64,000 nt of DNA from Astropecten irregularis (GCA_963971285.1 OZ020244.1:434001-498000); one strand, 5' to 3'. Counted from the first letter of the stretch, positions 48,600 through 59,876 are shown. The notes: generated by a model not told the origin, from the sequence alone. A program made the numbers and translations.

Positions 48600-50690
48600 T
48601 AAGAGAATGTCAGTTAGTTTAAGGAGCTTGTGCTTTGTTCAGAACCAGCTGTATATTCCCATTGAAGAGATATTCCCATGTTACATTTCATGAATCTGTT
48701 AATGAATCCTGATGGGGTGAGGGGTTAGGTTATTATAGTTAATTACATACAGAAACTGCACCTGATATACTCCCCTATACACACACATACATTGGATTCA
48801 ATGTTGAACCAGTGTATCTAAGCAATTAGTGCCATTTTAGGTATGTCTCATACTCTTGGTGTGCATATAACAGATTCCTTCTTTTTGTTCAATTTTCTTT
48901 GAAGAAAATCTTTATTTTGGAAAACAGGTCTGAAGGTTCAAATGAAGTTTGACCACAGCAATAATTAAGTACACTTGCAGGTTGACACCATTCCTCCTTT
49001 TGTGGGTTTTGTTTGCATGTTACCATCTCATGTTCTTGCACTTTTCATTCACCCAGCACAGCACTGCCTTCATCTTGTTGATTTTTATTAACACATTTTC
49101 CCCAACAAAAGGAGAAAATGTGCCTGCTTGCAAGTGTCCTTGATAACAAAATTATCACAATACAGAAAAACACTTCAGTTTGGTGAAAGTCATGCAAATG
49201 TAATCAATTGAATGAAATTAGGACTAAAATTAGAATGAAAAACACCACGGTGAAAATACTTTTATTTTATCCATATTTTAAAAATCTGAAAAGTTGTATG
49301 CATGATCCAATGGGTGTGAGACAGGGCACCAGACTCAGAATCCTGGCTGATTTATAAGGGATAGGAAAAATAATCTATTTTGTTTGGCAAGATTTCAGTG
49401 TAGATGCATAAAAAGCTTTGGGAAATTTTGTTTGCAAAAATATTCTGCCCCTTTTCCTTTGCACTGATTTAACTGGTATGGTAAAGACATAATGTATTAA
49501 AGAAGTACTGTACTGGTCATACGTAAACTGACAACTGGTTTAACTTAAAGTAATCAAGCGAAGATTTATAGGAGCAAAATATGTAAAGAACTGTTTTAAT
49601 TATTTTTATCTATTAATAATTTAGAAATGTTTGAAAAGACCATCAGTTTGTACTTGATGATAATTTTTTTATTATTAGTCTATCCACTTTTTTCCCAAAG
49701 CATTTTCAATTCTGATTTCATGTTATTCCAACCGGCATCATTATCAGTCTGTACGAGGGACAATAATAGACAAAATGACGAGTCTTACCCAGAAACCTTA
49801 TATCTCATGTTGTGCTATTAGCAGATGGGTAGCTTTCATTTACCTTTCTGTAAATGATTGACTATAATAATCAAACTGAGGGCCAGAGGAAACAAATCAT
49901 GTCATATTTTATCCTTTGGTTTACTTAACTTAATGAAATGAATTTATTTACTCCATCATCATCACTGATCAATTTAATATTAACTAATTGTTGAACAAAG
50001 AAATGAAATTTAATCTTCAACCTAATTTGAAATTTTATCGTCAGCATTTCATGTTATTGAAAACAAGGTAAAAAATACATTGTTTTGTAATTGTACCCAT
50101 GAAACCATTCTTTTAGCAGAAATGAAAACATTAACTTTCTGAGATGCATACATTAATGTCAATATTTAGACCTGGAGCAAAGAATGCTTGATTGCTCTCA
50201 AAGAAAGAGGGTCGGAAAGGAATTTGCAGAAATGTTTCCCTTCAAGGGTTTGTTCTGTTTTTGGCCTTTCCTAGGTTTGCAGTTGGGGGTTATTATTTCC
50301 AGACAAAAACCTGCAAAAATGGTTTCATTTCCTGCTGGTATTTCCTGATATGATATATTTACATGAAGACGCTTAATTGTGACAAATGATAAAGCAATGT
50401 CAAAGTCAAAATGGTATTTAACCATAATTGTGAACAGTTAAAAAATCTATAGCATTATGTTGATTATGTCAAATAAAAGAATAACAATGGCTAAATGAAT
50501 GAAAAGACAGAAACTTGTTGTGGTCATACATTTGATTGAAGTCCATTTCCTTTGTTTTGATAATTATATTAAGGGCCTATAATGCACCTTTGTAATTTAT
50601 CCATGTTTTACCGAGGGTGCAAAAACTTTGAATTTCCATGGCTATGACTTCAAAATAGAGCAACAAAAACAAACATGTTTCTGTTTTGAA
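48600..50690. other. AT-rich non-coding DNA
   Basis: No supported gene, RNA or repeat. Frames of 62-76 codons (48949-49143, 49627-49821, 50198-50425) are hydrophobic or low-complexity and lack splice or domain support. Confidence 0.5.
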
Positions 50691-50697
50691 CAACCAG

Positions 50698-50939
50698 GGG
50701 CCAATTTCATAGAGCTGCTTAAGCACAAAATTTGCTTAAGCATGAAAAGTCTTCCTTGATTAAACAGCATTACCAACCAAATGTTCATGTGATGCTTACT
50801 GCTTTTGACTTGTATTCGGCCGTTGTTTGCTGAGCATAGCATTCACAAGGATTTTTGGCTGGCATACTGATTTTATGCAGCAAGGTTTTTTGGTGGTTAA
50901 GTAAATTTTGGTGCTTAAGCAGCTCTATGAAATTGGCCC
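50698..50939. mobile_element. GGGCC-ended MITE, copy 2 (242 bp)
   Basis: Arms GGGCCAATTTCATAGAGCTG plus CTTAAGCA, and the exact complement at the right. Flanked by CAG on both sides, like the element at 10990-11135. The interior has TGCTTAAGCA-type palindromes and no coding capacity. Confidence 0.85.
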
Positions 50940-51102
50940 CAGGTTCCAGAATTGATTCAATCTTCTTAGAAACCAGTGTAATACCTTTGTTTTTTCGAGA
51001 TACATTTTCCAAAGTTCTCGCGCAATTGGTATATCTGAGATGCCGGATTATGGTTTTTCTTCTAATAAAGTTGCAGACGATAATGAGAGAAAAATGTGGC
51101 TT

Positions 51103-51299
51103 GGGCCAATTTCATGGAGCTGTTAAGAACAAAAAAATTGCTTAGCATGAAATGTCTTGCTCACAGTGACCAACAGCCAAAGAACAAACACAAGTGATGT
51201 GTTAACAACACATGGATGATTGAAATTTGGTTGTTTTTATTTAACAGAACTTTCATGGTTAGCAAATATTTGTGCTAAGCAGTGCCGTGAAATTGGCCC
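51103..51299. mobile_element. GGGCC-ended MITE, copy 3 (197 bp)
   Basis: Arms GGGCCAATTTCATGGAGCTG and GTGCCGTGAAATTGGCCC. Internal ATTGCTTAGCA and TGCTAAGCA are counterparts of the palindromes in copy 2. The flanks (CTT, ATT) do not give a clean duplication. Confidence 0.75.
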
Positions 51300-51429
51300 A
51301 TTACCTTGAAGCTGCTTAATTGTCATTGGTTAATTAACTTAAAAAAAACGCCCTCATCTATCAAACACAAAATCCCATATGAACCGCCGATACGGCTGAT
51401 TTTGTACACAGCTTGCTGTGCACACACGT

Positions 51430-52005
51430 ATAGGCAATGGCGAGTTAGAAAATCAGCCCATTTAGGCGTTATCCCGGGCCTGTGCTTAGCGGTCTATGGT
51501 TGTACACAGTCTATGAGAGAGGGACTGGGTAGAAAATCAGCCATTTAGGCGTTCTCCCGGGCCAGTGCTTAGCGGTCTATGGTTGTACACAGTCTATGAG
51601 AGAGGGGCTGGGTAGAAAATCAGCCGTTTAGGCGTTCTTGAGGGCCTGTGCTTAGCGGTCTATGTTTGTACACAGTCTATGAGAGAGGGACTGGGTAGAA
51701 AATCTGCCGTTTAGGCGTTCTCCCGGGCCTGTGCTTAGCGGTGTATGGTTGTACACTGTCTATGGGAGAGGGACTGGGTAGAAAATCAGCCGTTTAGGCG
51801 TTCTCCCGGGCCTGTGCTTAGCGGTGTATGGTTGTACACTGTCTATGGGAGAGGGACTGGGTAGAAAATCAGCCGTTTAGGCGTTCTCCCGGCCTGTGCT
51901 TAGCGGTCTACGGTTGTACACAGTCTATGAGAGAGGGACTGGGTACAAAATCAGCCATTTAGGCGTTCTCCCGGGCCTGTGCTTAGCGTTCTACGTACAC
52001 AGTAA
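51430..52005. repeat. 83-bp tandem repeat, seven copies
   Basis: TTTAGGCGTT recurs at 51461, 51544, 51627, 51710, 51793, 51876 and 51958, a period of 83 bp (82 once). Each unit carries AGAAAATCAGCC, CCCGGGCCTGTGCTTAGCGG and GTTGTACAC..TCTATG. Variants such as GGTCTATGG/GGTGTATGG are shared between neighbouring copies, as expected of unequal exchange. Not coding. Confidence 0.92.
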
Positions 52006-52525
52006 CTTTATACTGTATAACTGAATTAGTAGACCATTAAGGTGTTTAATACTAATGGTAGTACTACCATACTTTGGTAGGAAACCAAAACAGACATGTT
52101 CACAGATTTAGGTATAAAAAGTATAAAGATGGTGATGGTAGAAACATATCGTTAATTTGTCCACCTGAAATGCTGTATTTATCCAGAAAAGAATAAAAGT
52201 AATGACCAAAAATAATTTTGATCTTTTAAAGATAAGAAAAAAAACGGTGAAATTAAAAAACAAATACTGTGGGCGTTTTTCATTGTTTTCTCAAAAAGTG
52301 GCCACCGTTTGGGCATTTGGGACTGCACATTTCACAAAAACAAAATAATTATTATGATAATCTTTAAGGTGAGGACCGTAAAGTGACAATAGCGCCCTCA
52401 GTCGGACAAAACACAACAAGTTCATAATTCAGACATTGCAACTTCTTGAGGCATATTGACCTCATTATTTCGTGTTTTTGTGCATATTTCTGCATGGATT
52501 TCTCTTCGCAAATCTTAAAAACCAG

Positions 52526-52618
52526 TCTGAGAAGAGGCTCAGGATGATTCTGGGACAAGAATTGGGCCGAGGGAAGGTGTCCGATGTGAGCAAAATGAAA
52601 CTTGAAGACGGACATGAA
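52526..52618 (+). CDS. candidate small exon, 31 codons, phase 0-0
   Basis: The donor GACATGAA|GTAAGTTG is strong. The acceptor (AATCTTAAAAACCAG) is poor. Alternatively the ATG at 52544 starts a 25-codon first exon. The frame is balanced in composition (ILGQELGRGKVSDVSKMKLE). A phase-0 continuation is available at 56041 (21 codons, then TAG at 56104-56106) after the acceptor CTCTTCTCTTATAG, and another at 53533 inside the long-TIR element. No family recognised; low confidence. Confidence 0.25.
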
Positions 52619-52696
52619 GTAAGTTGTCAAAGTTTGTTTACCACAAATCACAAGTAAACATTATCATACATGTCAGTACACGGTCGTGTATGCGTT

Positions 52697-52806
52697 GTTT
52701 AACCTAGCCCACTCGCCCCTTACCAACTCGCCCTCTGGCCCTGCCAACTGGCGCCCTAACTTCCCAACTTGCCCCTTACCAATTAATTCGCCCCTTATCG
52801 ACTCGC
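52697..52806. repeat. short minisatellite (CTTACCAACTCGCCC type), left part
   Basis: Imperfect units of about 15-17 bp (CGCCCCTTACCAACT, TGCCCCTTACCAATT). The same repeat continues in the same orientation at 55338-55425, so it once formed one array that the 52807-55291 element split. Confidence 0.7.
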
Positions 52807-55291
52807 CCTAGCCCCACTAGTGTGGCACGAATTTTCGCTCAAGCCGCTCCATCCTTAATAATAATAATATTAATTACCACACGTCCAACCGCCTGATTTA
52901 CGAGGGATATGCTCGGCTCTGGTGCGCGACCCTCTTGTCAACACATTTCACACACTTTCTACATATACAAATGTTCCTTAGTGTAGCTATGTTAGTCGAA
53001 ATTTTTTCTTTTATGAAAAATATTAAAATTATACATGAAATTAAAGCTCTTGATGAGAGAAATGCGATGGTGAAAAAATAATTCCAATCAGTGCTTTCGT
53101 TCACAGGTTATGGCCCCATAAAGGTGCACAATGCATGGAACTGTTCTGGCGCAATTCTTGGAATTTTAATTGTCTATTCATTTGATTATTTTTTTTGTCT
53201 GATATTATCAAGGTATATATCAAATTGAAGCCCTTGGTGTGATCAATGCAATGGTGCAAATAAAAGTGAAATAGACAACTCCAGTCAAAAGTAAGAGCTT
53301 CTTAAATTTGTCTAAATGATGAACTCTTAATGGATAATTTAAACATTTTATTTAATGTACACTCTAGTTTAAACTTCAATTAAACCAAGACAAATTGTTC
53401 TCAGTAAGTGGAATGCAAATGTTTAAAACTGATTTGTAATTGTTACCTAGTTGTGATGTTCCCCAAAAAACTAGATGTTTGACCATTAAACCTGAATGTT
53501 TTCACTATTACTCAGTCTTCTTCTATCACTAGGTCTCCAGCGGAGTCCAGCCTCAAGATCTTCTTGCAGTGTGTACCAAGTGTTTGGAGATTCTTCATAC
53601 GAAATGTTGAGCCATAGTGGATGACTGTTTAGGAAACTACATTCTGGAACCACATGGTTATGTCATGAAAAACTACAGCTATCCATGTGAAGTGAATTTT
53701 ACCCTGCAGCTCACAAGACTTTACAAATAGGACTCATGTATTATGTTGAAATCACAGTTTGGAAGGGAAATGTGTGACAGCTATCGCTATTTGTTATTTC
53801 CAACACTCCCACTCAGACAAGATGAATGAGGAATAAATAACAAGAGGAGGAAGAATATTAACAGATATTCATTAGTCATTACACGCAATGTTGGGGATGG
53901 CTGTGATGACTCCTGATCTGACTAAAGATGATTGAGGAATAATTTTAAAGAATATTACAAGAAGAAAGAAGATGATGAAGATGACTGGGGAGGAGAGCAG
54001 GAGCTTTCTCATATGCTGATTATATATAACAATGTAATGTATACTAATAAATGGAAGCAAGAGAAAAATACTTGTTGATCTTTTTAACAGTGTAATGTTC
54101 ATTTAAAATTAATGTAAAAGACGATTAAAAAGTTGATTAATTTGTTTTAATTTAAACCAATATTGCCATCACCAATTAAACAAGTGCAAAACCAGTGAAA
54201 ACAAAATAAACTGTACTATGACACACAGAATTATAGTAGGCCCCCTAATTATCCATAGTAATTAATAATAATTATTTCTGATCAATTAATAATTTCCAAT
54301 TTTGTCCACCTGCCTGCATGATCAATCAGAATTTTTAATAACACCATGGATAAAACTTAACAAACCTAGGCCCCCCTCGCCCCCCAAAAAAAACCCTTTA
54401 ATCTGCCCCTGCGCCACACCCACCATTCAAAGTGCATAGAAAAGATGCGATGCACGCCGTCCTGGCAAAGCACCTTCGTTTTGTTTTGGTTTATTTCGCA
54501 TTGAGCGAAACAGATTTCAGCTTGGAATCTTAACTTTCTAGGCATAAAATGACTCACTGAATCCATTTATGGCCATACAAAAGGCGTCCCCTAACATCTT
54601 ACCCTCTAAAAACCATAAAAACTACATGAAAATTATCGTATTCTGTGAAACAAAATTTGACGTAAGTTTTCGGAAATTAATCCATCGATTTTCACAGTTT
54701 AACCTGCTTTTGTAAACAGAACAACTCTTTAGGTTGACATCTGACCTTTTAAAACAAGTATAAAGGTCATTTTAACCGGAAAATACGTCATTTTTTGGAC
54801 CACCTTCAACCCCCATCTTCCGGGTCATTCAAGTAAAAATGGCGACCGCGAGTTTGGCCACGGAAAATCGATGGTCTGAAAAACTCAGAAAAGTCACTTT
54901 TAACCTCCGTAATGTCAACAAAATCTAACATTAACACAATTCTGAGATAATTCTACGTAAGTTTGGAAAGTTTCGGGGCAAAAAACGGGAAGGTAAGTGT
55001 TTTAGAGCCTTTTAAAATCAGGCAATTTTACGTGCGACCAGAATAGCAAATGTCATTTTCGCGACCCCGTTGACATAGCTACTTAGTGTCTCATCTTCCC
55101 AATGATATATTATTCGAATGATTTCAATCTTGTATTCATCTATTTTTCGGTCATCGGTGCAACACTGGCGCCATTAATGGCGCCGGTCCCGCACCACAGC
55201 CGAACATATCCCTCGTAAATCAGGCGGTTGGATGTGTGGCTAAGGATGGAGCGGCTTGAGCGAAAATTCGTGCCACACTAGTGGGGCTAGG
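52807..55291. mobile_element. 2.5-kb long-inverted-repeat element
   Basis: The left arm (52807-52925) starts CCTAGCCCCACTAGTGTGG; the right arm (55191-55291) is its complement. Both contain AACCGCCTGATTTACGAGGG. The left arm carries an extra ATAAT microsatellite of about 15 bp. The target-site duplication is unclear (CTCGC/CTCAC). No transposase seen. The interior includes a promoter-like segment with a strong donor (54740-54992) and a possible exon acceptor at 53532. Family unassigned. Confidence 0.8.
54740..54992 (+). promoter_or_regulatory. promoter/first-exon-like segment inside the long-TIR element
   Basis: TATAAAGG (about 54760), an ETS-like CTTCCGGGTC (about 54818), then ATG at 54839 in strong context (AAAAATGGCG) opening a 29-codon frame to TAA at 54926-54928. 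A consensus donor GGGAAG|GTAAGTG follows at 54992. This is the layout of a first exon. Because it is inside a mobile element, it may be a promoter carried by the element. Confidence 0.35.
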
Positions 55292-55337
55292 CTCACCCGG
55301 GCTATGAATAAGTCATCATAACCAACTTGCCCCTTAC

Positions 55338-55425
55338 CAACTCATTCCCTTATCAACTGCAGACTCGGCCCTTGCCAATTCTTTCCGTCTTTACCAACTC
55401 ACCCTTCTGCCAATTGACCTGCTAA
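55338..55425. repeat. short minisatellite, right part
   Basis: CTTGCCCCTTACCAACTCAT and related units, continuing the array seen at 52697-52806. Confidence 0.6.
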
Positions 55426-55429
55426 TTTT

Positions 55430-56700
55430 GTTTGCTGTTTCCACTGCCCATATGCACAATCAATATACTATGTGCACTGGCCTATAGTACACTCTGCCGT
55501 TTTTGTGTTTCTCATGGCCATATGTATAGATCTGTAAATGTGGATCGATGGACGAGTAACAAAGTTGCTGATAGTTGTTTACGACAATTAAGACACCGCT
55601 GATGAACTAATTCTGTACTGGGCCAATTCTGTGCAATGTTTTTTTTATTTCATAAAACATACGCGAAACAGTGTTTGTTACCAATAAACACAGGTCTAGT
55701 TATCTTTTCTTGTAGGAACAGGGTGCTATTGTAAACCAATAGCAATAATGCAGAATAGCATTTTCATTTGTTAATTTTATGAAGGAAGCTGAAATATTAC
55801 TCAGCTATTCTTTGTGTTGTTCATTCAATGCCTGATGTTTAGTGCGTGTGTGTTGTTTATTTTCTGTTGCATGTATGTTGAGTGTCACTCTGCATGTCAC
55901 TGACTCCCTTCAACATTTCCCTGCAGACCTCAAAACCACTGCCAACTTTCCACAAACTTACCTTGCTTACATCAGAAGGGAAATCAAACAGTAAATGAGA
56001 CATAAGTAACAAGAATATGTGTAAATCTCTTCTCTTATAGGAACTTGATGTAAATGCTGATCCAATGGCATTGGTTCAATATCTGCAAGCAACAACAAGC
56101 TATTAGTGCACAGGCACAGTACTGCCGACTCGCTTCAAAAGTAGGTAAGTGACTCTTGAAACAGTCTTTAATTCCAGAAACAAGAAAACACCCACAGAAA
56201 GGATGCTGAGCTGTAGAAAGTCATGCTGGAACGATACAAAACAATTGATGCTACTAACAGGATGAAAGGTTTCTATATTTACATTGTAGATTCATAGAGC
56301 AATCTCTCCCATAGATCACTGCAGAAGATTGATATATATACATACATGATGCAGCAAAGCACGATGGCTGGTCTTGTCAAAATTGAGAGTGAACTGAGTC
56401 TGGCACTAACTTTTTTCCATTAAGGAGAAAACTAACTATTATGAACCTAATTGACATTATTTTATGATATGAGGATAGTATATACCCAATATCTCTTAAA
56501 AACTTGCTATACTTTTGTATGATAAATATGAAACTGCCTGTCTATTGATTGGTAGTAATAATTTCAACTGCCTGTCCATCGATCCCAAGCAATGACAACA
56601 AAACTACCTGTCCTCTACCAGCAATGATTAGAAATTGTAATTTCAAACATAGAACTGGGAATCCTTCACTAAAGAAATCATGACTAAAAAGAAGTTAACC
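55430..56700. other. AT-rich DNA with isolated acceptor-like sites
   Basis: Acceptor-like TTATCTTTTCTTGTAG (before 55716) and CTCTTCTCTTATAG (before 56041). The second is followed by 21 open codons and a stop. Otherwise nothing supported. Confidence 0.4.
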
Positions 56701-56754
56701 ACAGGAGGAATTACCAATAGCCACCACTAGAGGGCGCACTCTATAGACCAACCC

Positions 56755-57314
56755 CAGAGCCGTAAATAAAAGGTGCATTCGTTTAGCTCCCCCGGGTCGA
56801 CACCAGTCAACCTCGTCCCCATTCTCTCGCTTGTTTTGTGCAGTAAAACGCGACCATTCCCAGTAAGGGCTGACCCGGGTGAGCTAAACGAATGCACCCA
56901 GAGAGAGTTTGGCCAACCCGGTTTCAGGCATCTCATTTATGATTGGTCAATAGCTTTCACGTGACTACAAGGCGCCATGTTGGGGACCAACTTTGAGTCA
57001 ATCAACTGCAATATTTCACATCTGTCTTTGCCCTATATTCAGGAGAATTGCACATTCCATGGTTTCATGATCACAACAAATGGCACACCATTGTAAAGAG
57101 GAAAAGAAGCTTTCTAATGATTTCACCGTTCATAGATCCGTAACGAAAAAGATATAATCTCTCAAACTTGAGTTGCAGAACTTTTTTGAGGTTTTTTTTA
57201 GACACACAAACGTTGCTAAAATAGTTTGCGCGCCCGCGCGTGCGTGTGTACGCGCCTCCCCTGTAGGTCCCTAACATGGCGTAGTTGGCCAAACTCTCTT
57301 TATTTACGGCTCTG
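56755..57314. mobile_element. hAT-type MITE (560 bp)
   Basis: Ends CAGAGCCGTAAATAAA and TTTATTTACGGCTCTG, flanked by an exact 8-bp duplication ACCAACCC (56747-56754 and 57315-57322). CAGNG ends with 8-bp duplications are diagnostic of hAT. It lies inside the first, diverged minisatellite unit. It contains a further inverted pair (56772-56898). Confidence 0.88.
56772..56898. repeat. inverted repeat nested in the hAT MITE
   Basis: Arms start GGTGCATTCGTTTAGCTC and end with its complement (GAGCTAAACGAATGCACC), with CCCGGGT inside both. Arms of about 27 bp around about 70 bp. Either a nested MITE or a subterminal palindrome of its host. Confidence 0.75.
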
Positions 57315-58032
57315 ACCAACCCTCTCCTCCCCTCATATAATGTATAAATAGAGAGATTACTGTAACACACAACCTGATAGTCACCACTAGAGGGCGCACT
57401 TTATAGCATTGATGTTGGTCTTGTGAGAGGTCTATAGACCAACCACTGAAAATAACTCCCTCTCCTCCCCTCATATAATGTATAAATAGAGAGATTACTG
57501 TAACACACAACCTGATAGTCACCACTAGAGGGCGCACTTTATAGCATTGATGTTGGTCTTGTGAGAGGTCTATAGACCAACCACTGAAAATAACTCCCTC
57601 TCCTCCCCTCATATAATGTATAAATAGAGAGATTACTGTAACACACAACCTGATAGTCACCACTAGAGGGCGCACTTTATAGCATTGATGTTGGTCTTGT
57701 GAGAGGTCTATAGACCAACCACTGAAAATAACTCCCTCTCCTCCCCTCATATAATGTATAAATAGAGAGATTACTGTAACACACAACCTGATAGTCACCA
57801 CTAGAGGGCACACTTTATAGCATTGATGTAGGTCTTGTGAGAGGTCTATAGACCAACCACTGAAAATAACTCCCTCTCCTCCCCTCATATAATGTATAAA
57901 TAGAGAGATTACTGTAACACACAGCCTGATAGTCACCACTAGAGGGCACACTTTATAGCATTGATGTAGGTCTTGTGAGAGGTCTATAGACCAACCACTG
58001 AAAATAACTCCCTCTCCTCCCCTCATATAATG

Positions 58033-59430
58033 TAGGCCTGGGCGATTAGTGCTTTTCACTAATCGATTAATCGCGGAGGAAATAATCGCGATTAATCGAT
58101 TAATCGCGATTACCCGGAAGTGACTATACCAGCAGCATGTACCTTGTTTTCATCATAGCGGCACTGCAGTACTACTGCACTAGCGTAATGCATTGATTCT
58201 TACAAGTTTCAACAGCGATCACTTCCGATTTCCGAGGCATTGAGCAATGCCATTTTTGTTCTGAAGGTATAATGCAAAATTCGTGAAGCTAATATCGTCC
58301 ATAATTACTTCCTTCAGTAGAGTAGGGTGATTTCGCGAAGTGTTGGCCGACAAGGCATGCAGTTACTGCCTCACGTACGTACAGACAGACGTAGTCCCGT
58401 ACATGCAAGTACAAGTCAACGATAGTAGGCTGAACAGTGAACACGATTATTATACGTACAGTTCACGATTACTAAACACATCGCGATTATTTTACATTTC
58501 ACGATTACTCCACATGTTCACTTCACGATTATCATACGATACGATACAGTAGTCCAGTACAGTAATCGTATAATCGAGTAGCGTCTGTACTCGAGTAGTT
58601 GAATGCCATCACGCCATGCGCCAAGCTGGCCAGCCATGGTAGCCGAATCCATTGTCAACACGTGGGCCTAAGAAGTTGAGAACAACTTCGTTGTCAGCTG
58701 TCATGCTTGAATAAAAATTCACCCCGACACGTTTAAACTGTATGTATCCAATAACTCATGTGTGCGACAAGTCCCGACAACCTTTCGTTTGATTACTAAG
58801 TGAGATAAATAGTTTTTATTGGAAATGCAACATAACTAAATGTACCTCAACAGAGAAATGGTATAGCCCTCATTCATGCCTCATCCACGTTGACCATATA
58901 AGGCAGTATTATTAGAAGGGCTTCTGGCCAATTACAGTGTAATCTCAAAATGTTGTCATGGTGCTGTCACAATTGGGCGGGCATCCGGTGCACGTGCAGC
59001 AGCAGACTTGATTTTAAGTCGGTAATTTTATCGCTACACCAGGGGGACGGTGTGCGTGTTCACATTACACTGTGTACGTCCTGCATAATATCCAACATGC
59101 AGGGACGCGACCGCGGTACACCCTCGACCCCTATTGAATCAAGATTACGTTGCCTCACTATACGAACGATGCATGATATTGACGGACGGATGGACAAAAC
59201 ACGAATGTCTAACGACTTGTCATCAAGTCTATGCAGCTGCTCCATGCAACACACACGGCATGGCTATTGATCGACTGAGAATAGTAGTAACTCGTTGGAA
59301 TTAATCGCAACTCGAAGGCACTAATCGCGCTGGCACGATTAATCGAGTAGTTCAGAATTTACTAATCGAGTAATCGACACAGGAATGTAATCGCGATTAA
59401 TCGATTAATCGAGTTAATCGCCCAGGCCTA
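58033..59430. mobile_element. hAT-type transposon, decayed (1398 bp)
   Basis: Ends TAGGCCTGGGCGATTA and TTAATCGCCCAGGCCTA, with an exact 8-bp duplication ATATAATG (58025-58032 and 59431-59438). Subterminal ATTAATCGATTAATCGCG repeats occur at both ends, a feature common in animal hAT elements of this type. It interrupts the 138-bp minisatellite, so it is younger than the array. It holds a broken transposase remnant near its right end. Confidence 0.92.
59108..59280 (+). pseudogene. hAT transposase remnant
   Basis: Two pieces in different frames recall hAT transposases: PRYTLDPY, then a stop, then IKITLPHYT (59111-59160), resembling the conserved PRY..PSR..I region; and LTDGWTKHE (59179-59205), resembling the TTDGWTS motif that holds the first catalytic aspartate. 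A frameshift and stop codons separate them, and the rest of the domain is absent. It cannot encode an active enzyme. Family resemblance is from memory of the motif, with no alignment run. Confidence 0.5.
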
Positions 59431-59806
59431 ATATAATGTATAAATAGAGAGATTACTGTAATACACAACCTGATAGTCACCACTAGAGGGCGCACTTTAT
59501 AGCATTGATGTAGGTCTTGTGAGAGGTCTATAGACCAACCACTGAAAATAACTCCCTCTCCTCCCCTCATATAATGTATAAATAGAGAGATTACTGTAAC
59601 ACACAACCTGATAGTCACCACTAGAGGGCGCACTTTATAGCATTGATGTAGGTCTTGTGAGAGGTCTATAGACCAACCACTGAAAATAACTCCCTCTCCT
59701 CCCCTCATATAATGTATAAATAGAGAGATTACTGTAACACACAACCTGATAGTCACCACTAGAGGGCGCAGTGTCTAGCATTGATGTAGGTCTTGTGAGA
59801 GTTCTT

Positions 59807-59853
59807 TAGACCGATCCGAAGGCGCGAACACCCGCCATTACTGGTGTGTCCCC
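59807..59853. repeat. element end related to 12558-12653
   Basis: AGACCGATCCGAAGGCGCGA followed by CACCCG.CATTACTGGTGTGT is the reverse complement of the 12590-12650 region, with about 10 bases missing. It marks the right edge of the CTCF-motif minisatellite. Confidence 0.6.
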
Positions 59854-59876
59854 GCCCGTATTTTGTTCTGCAATAA

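Larger units (their letters stand above)
56724..59806. repeat. 138-bp minisatellite with a CTCF-core motif in each unit, split by two hAT elements
   Basis: CCACTAGAGGGCGC (or ..GGCAC) at 56724, 57384, 57522, 57660, 57798, 57936, 59480, 59618 and 59756, all in the same orientation. It matches the 14-position CTCF core CCASYAGRKGGCRS completely. The spacing is 138 bp within blocks. The other landmarks of the unit are TATAAATAGAGAGATTACTG and TCTATAGACCAACC. Since 138 = 3 x 46, a minus-strand frame stays open for 251 codons (57304-58059) as a 46-residue repeat. I read that as a side effect, not a gene. Confidence 0.9.

Noticed and set aside
53533..53610. Terminal coding exon of 25 codons after ATCACTAG
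   Set aside because: The acceptor is weak and the site lies inside the long-TIR mobile element; phase agreement alone has a one-in-three chance.
57304..58059. 251-codon minus-strand frame with a 46-residue repeat
   Set aside because: 138 bp is divisible by three and the unit happens to lack a stop on that strand. The start lies in the hAT insertion border, and the same frame is broken at the other hAT junction. No signal peptide or domain.
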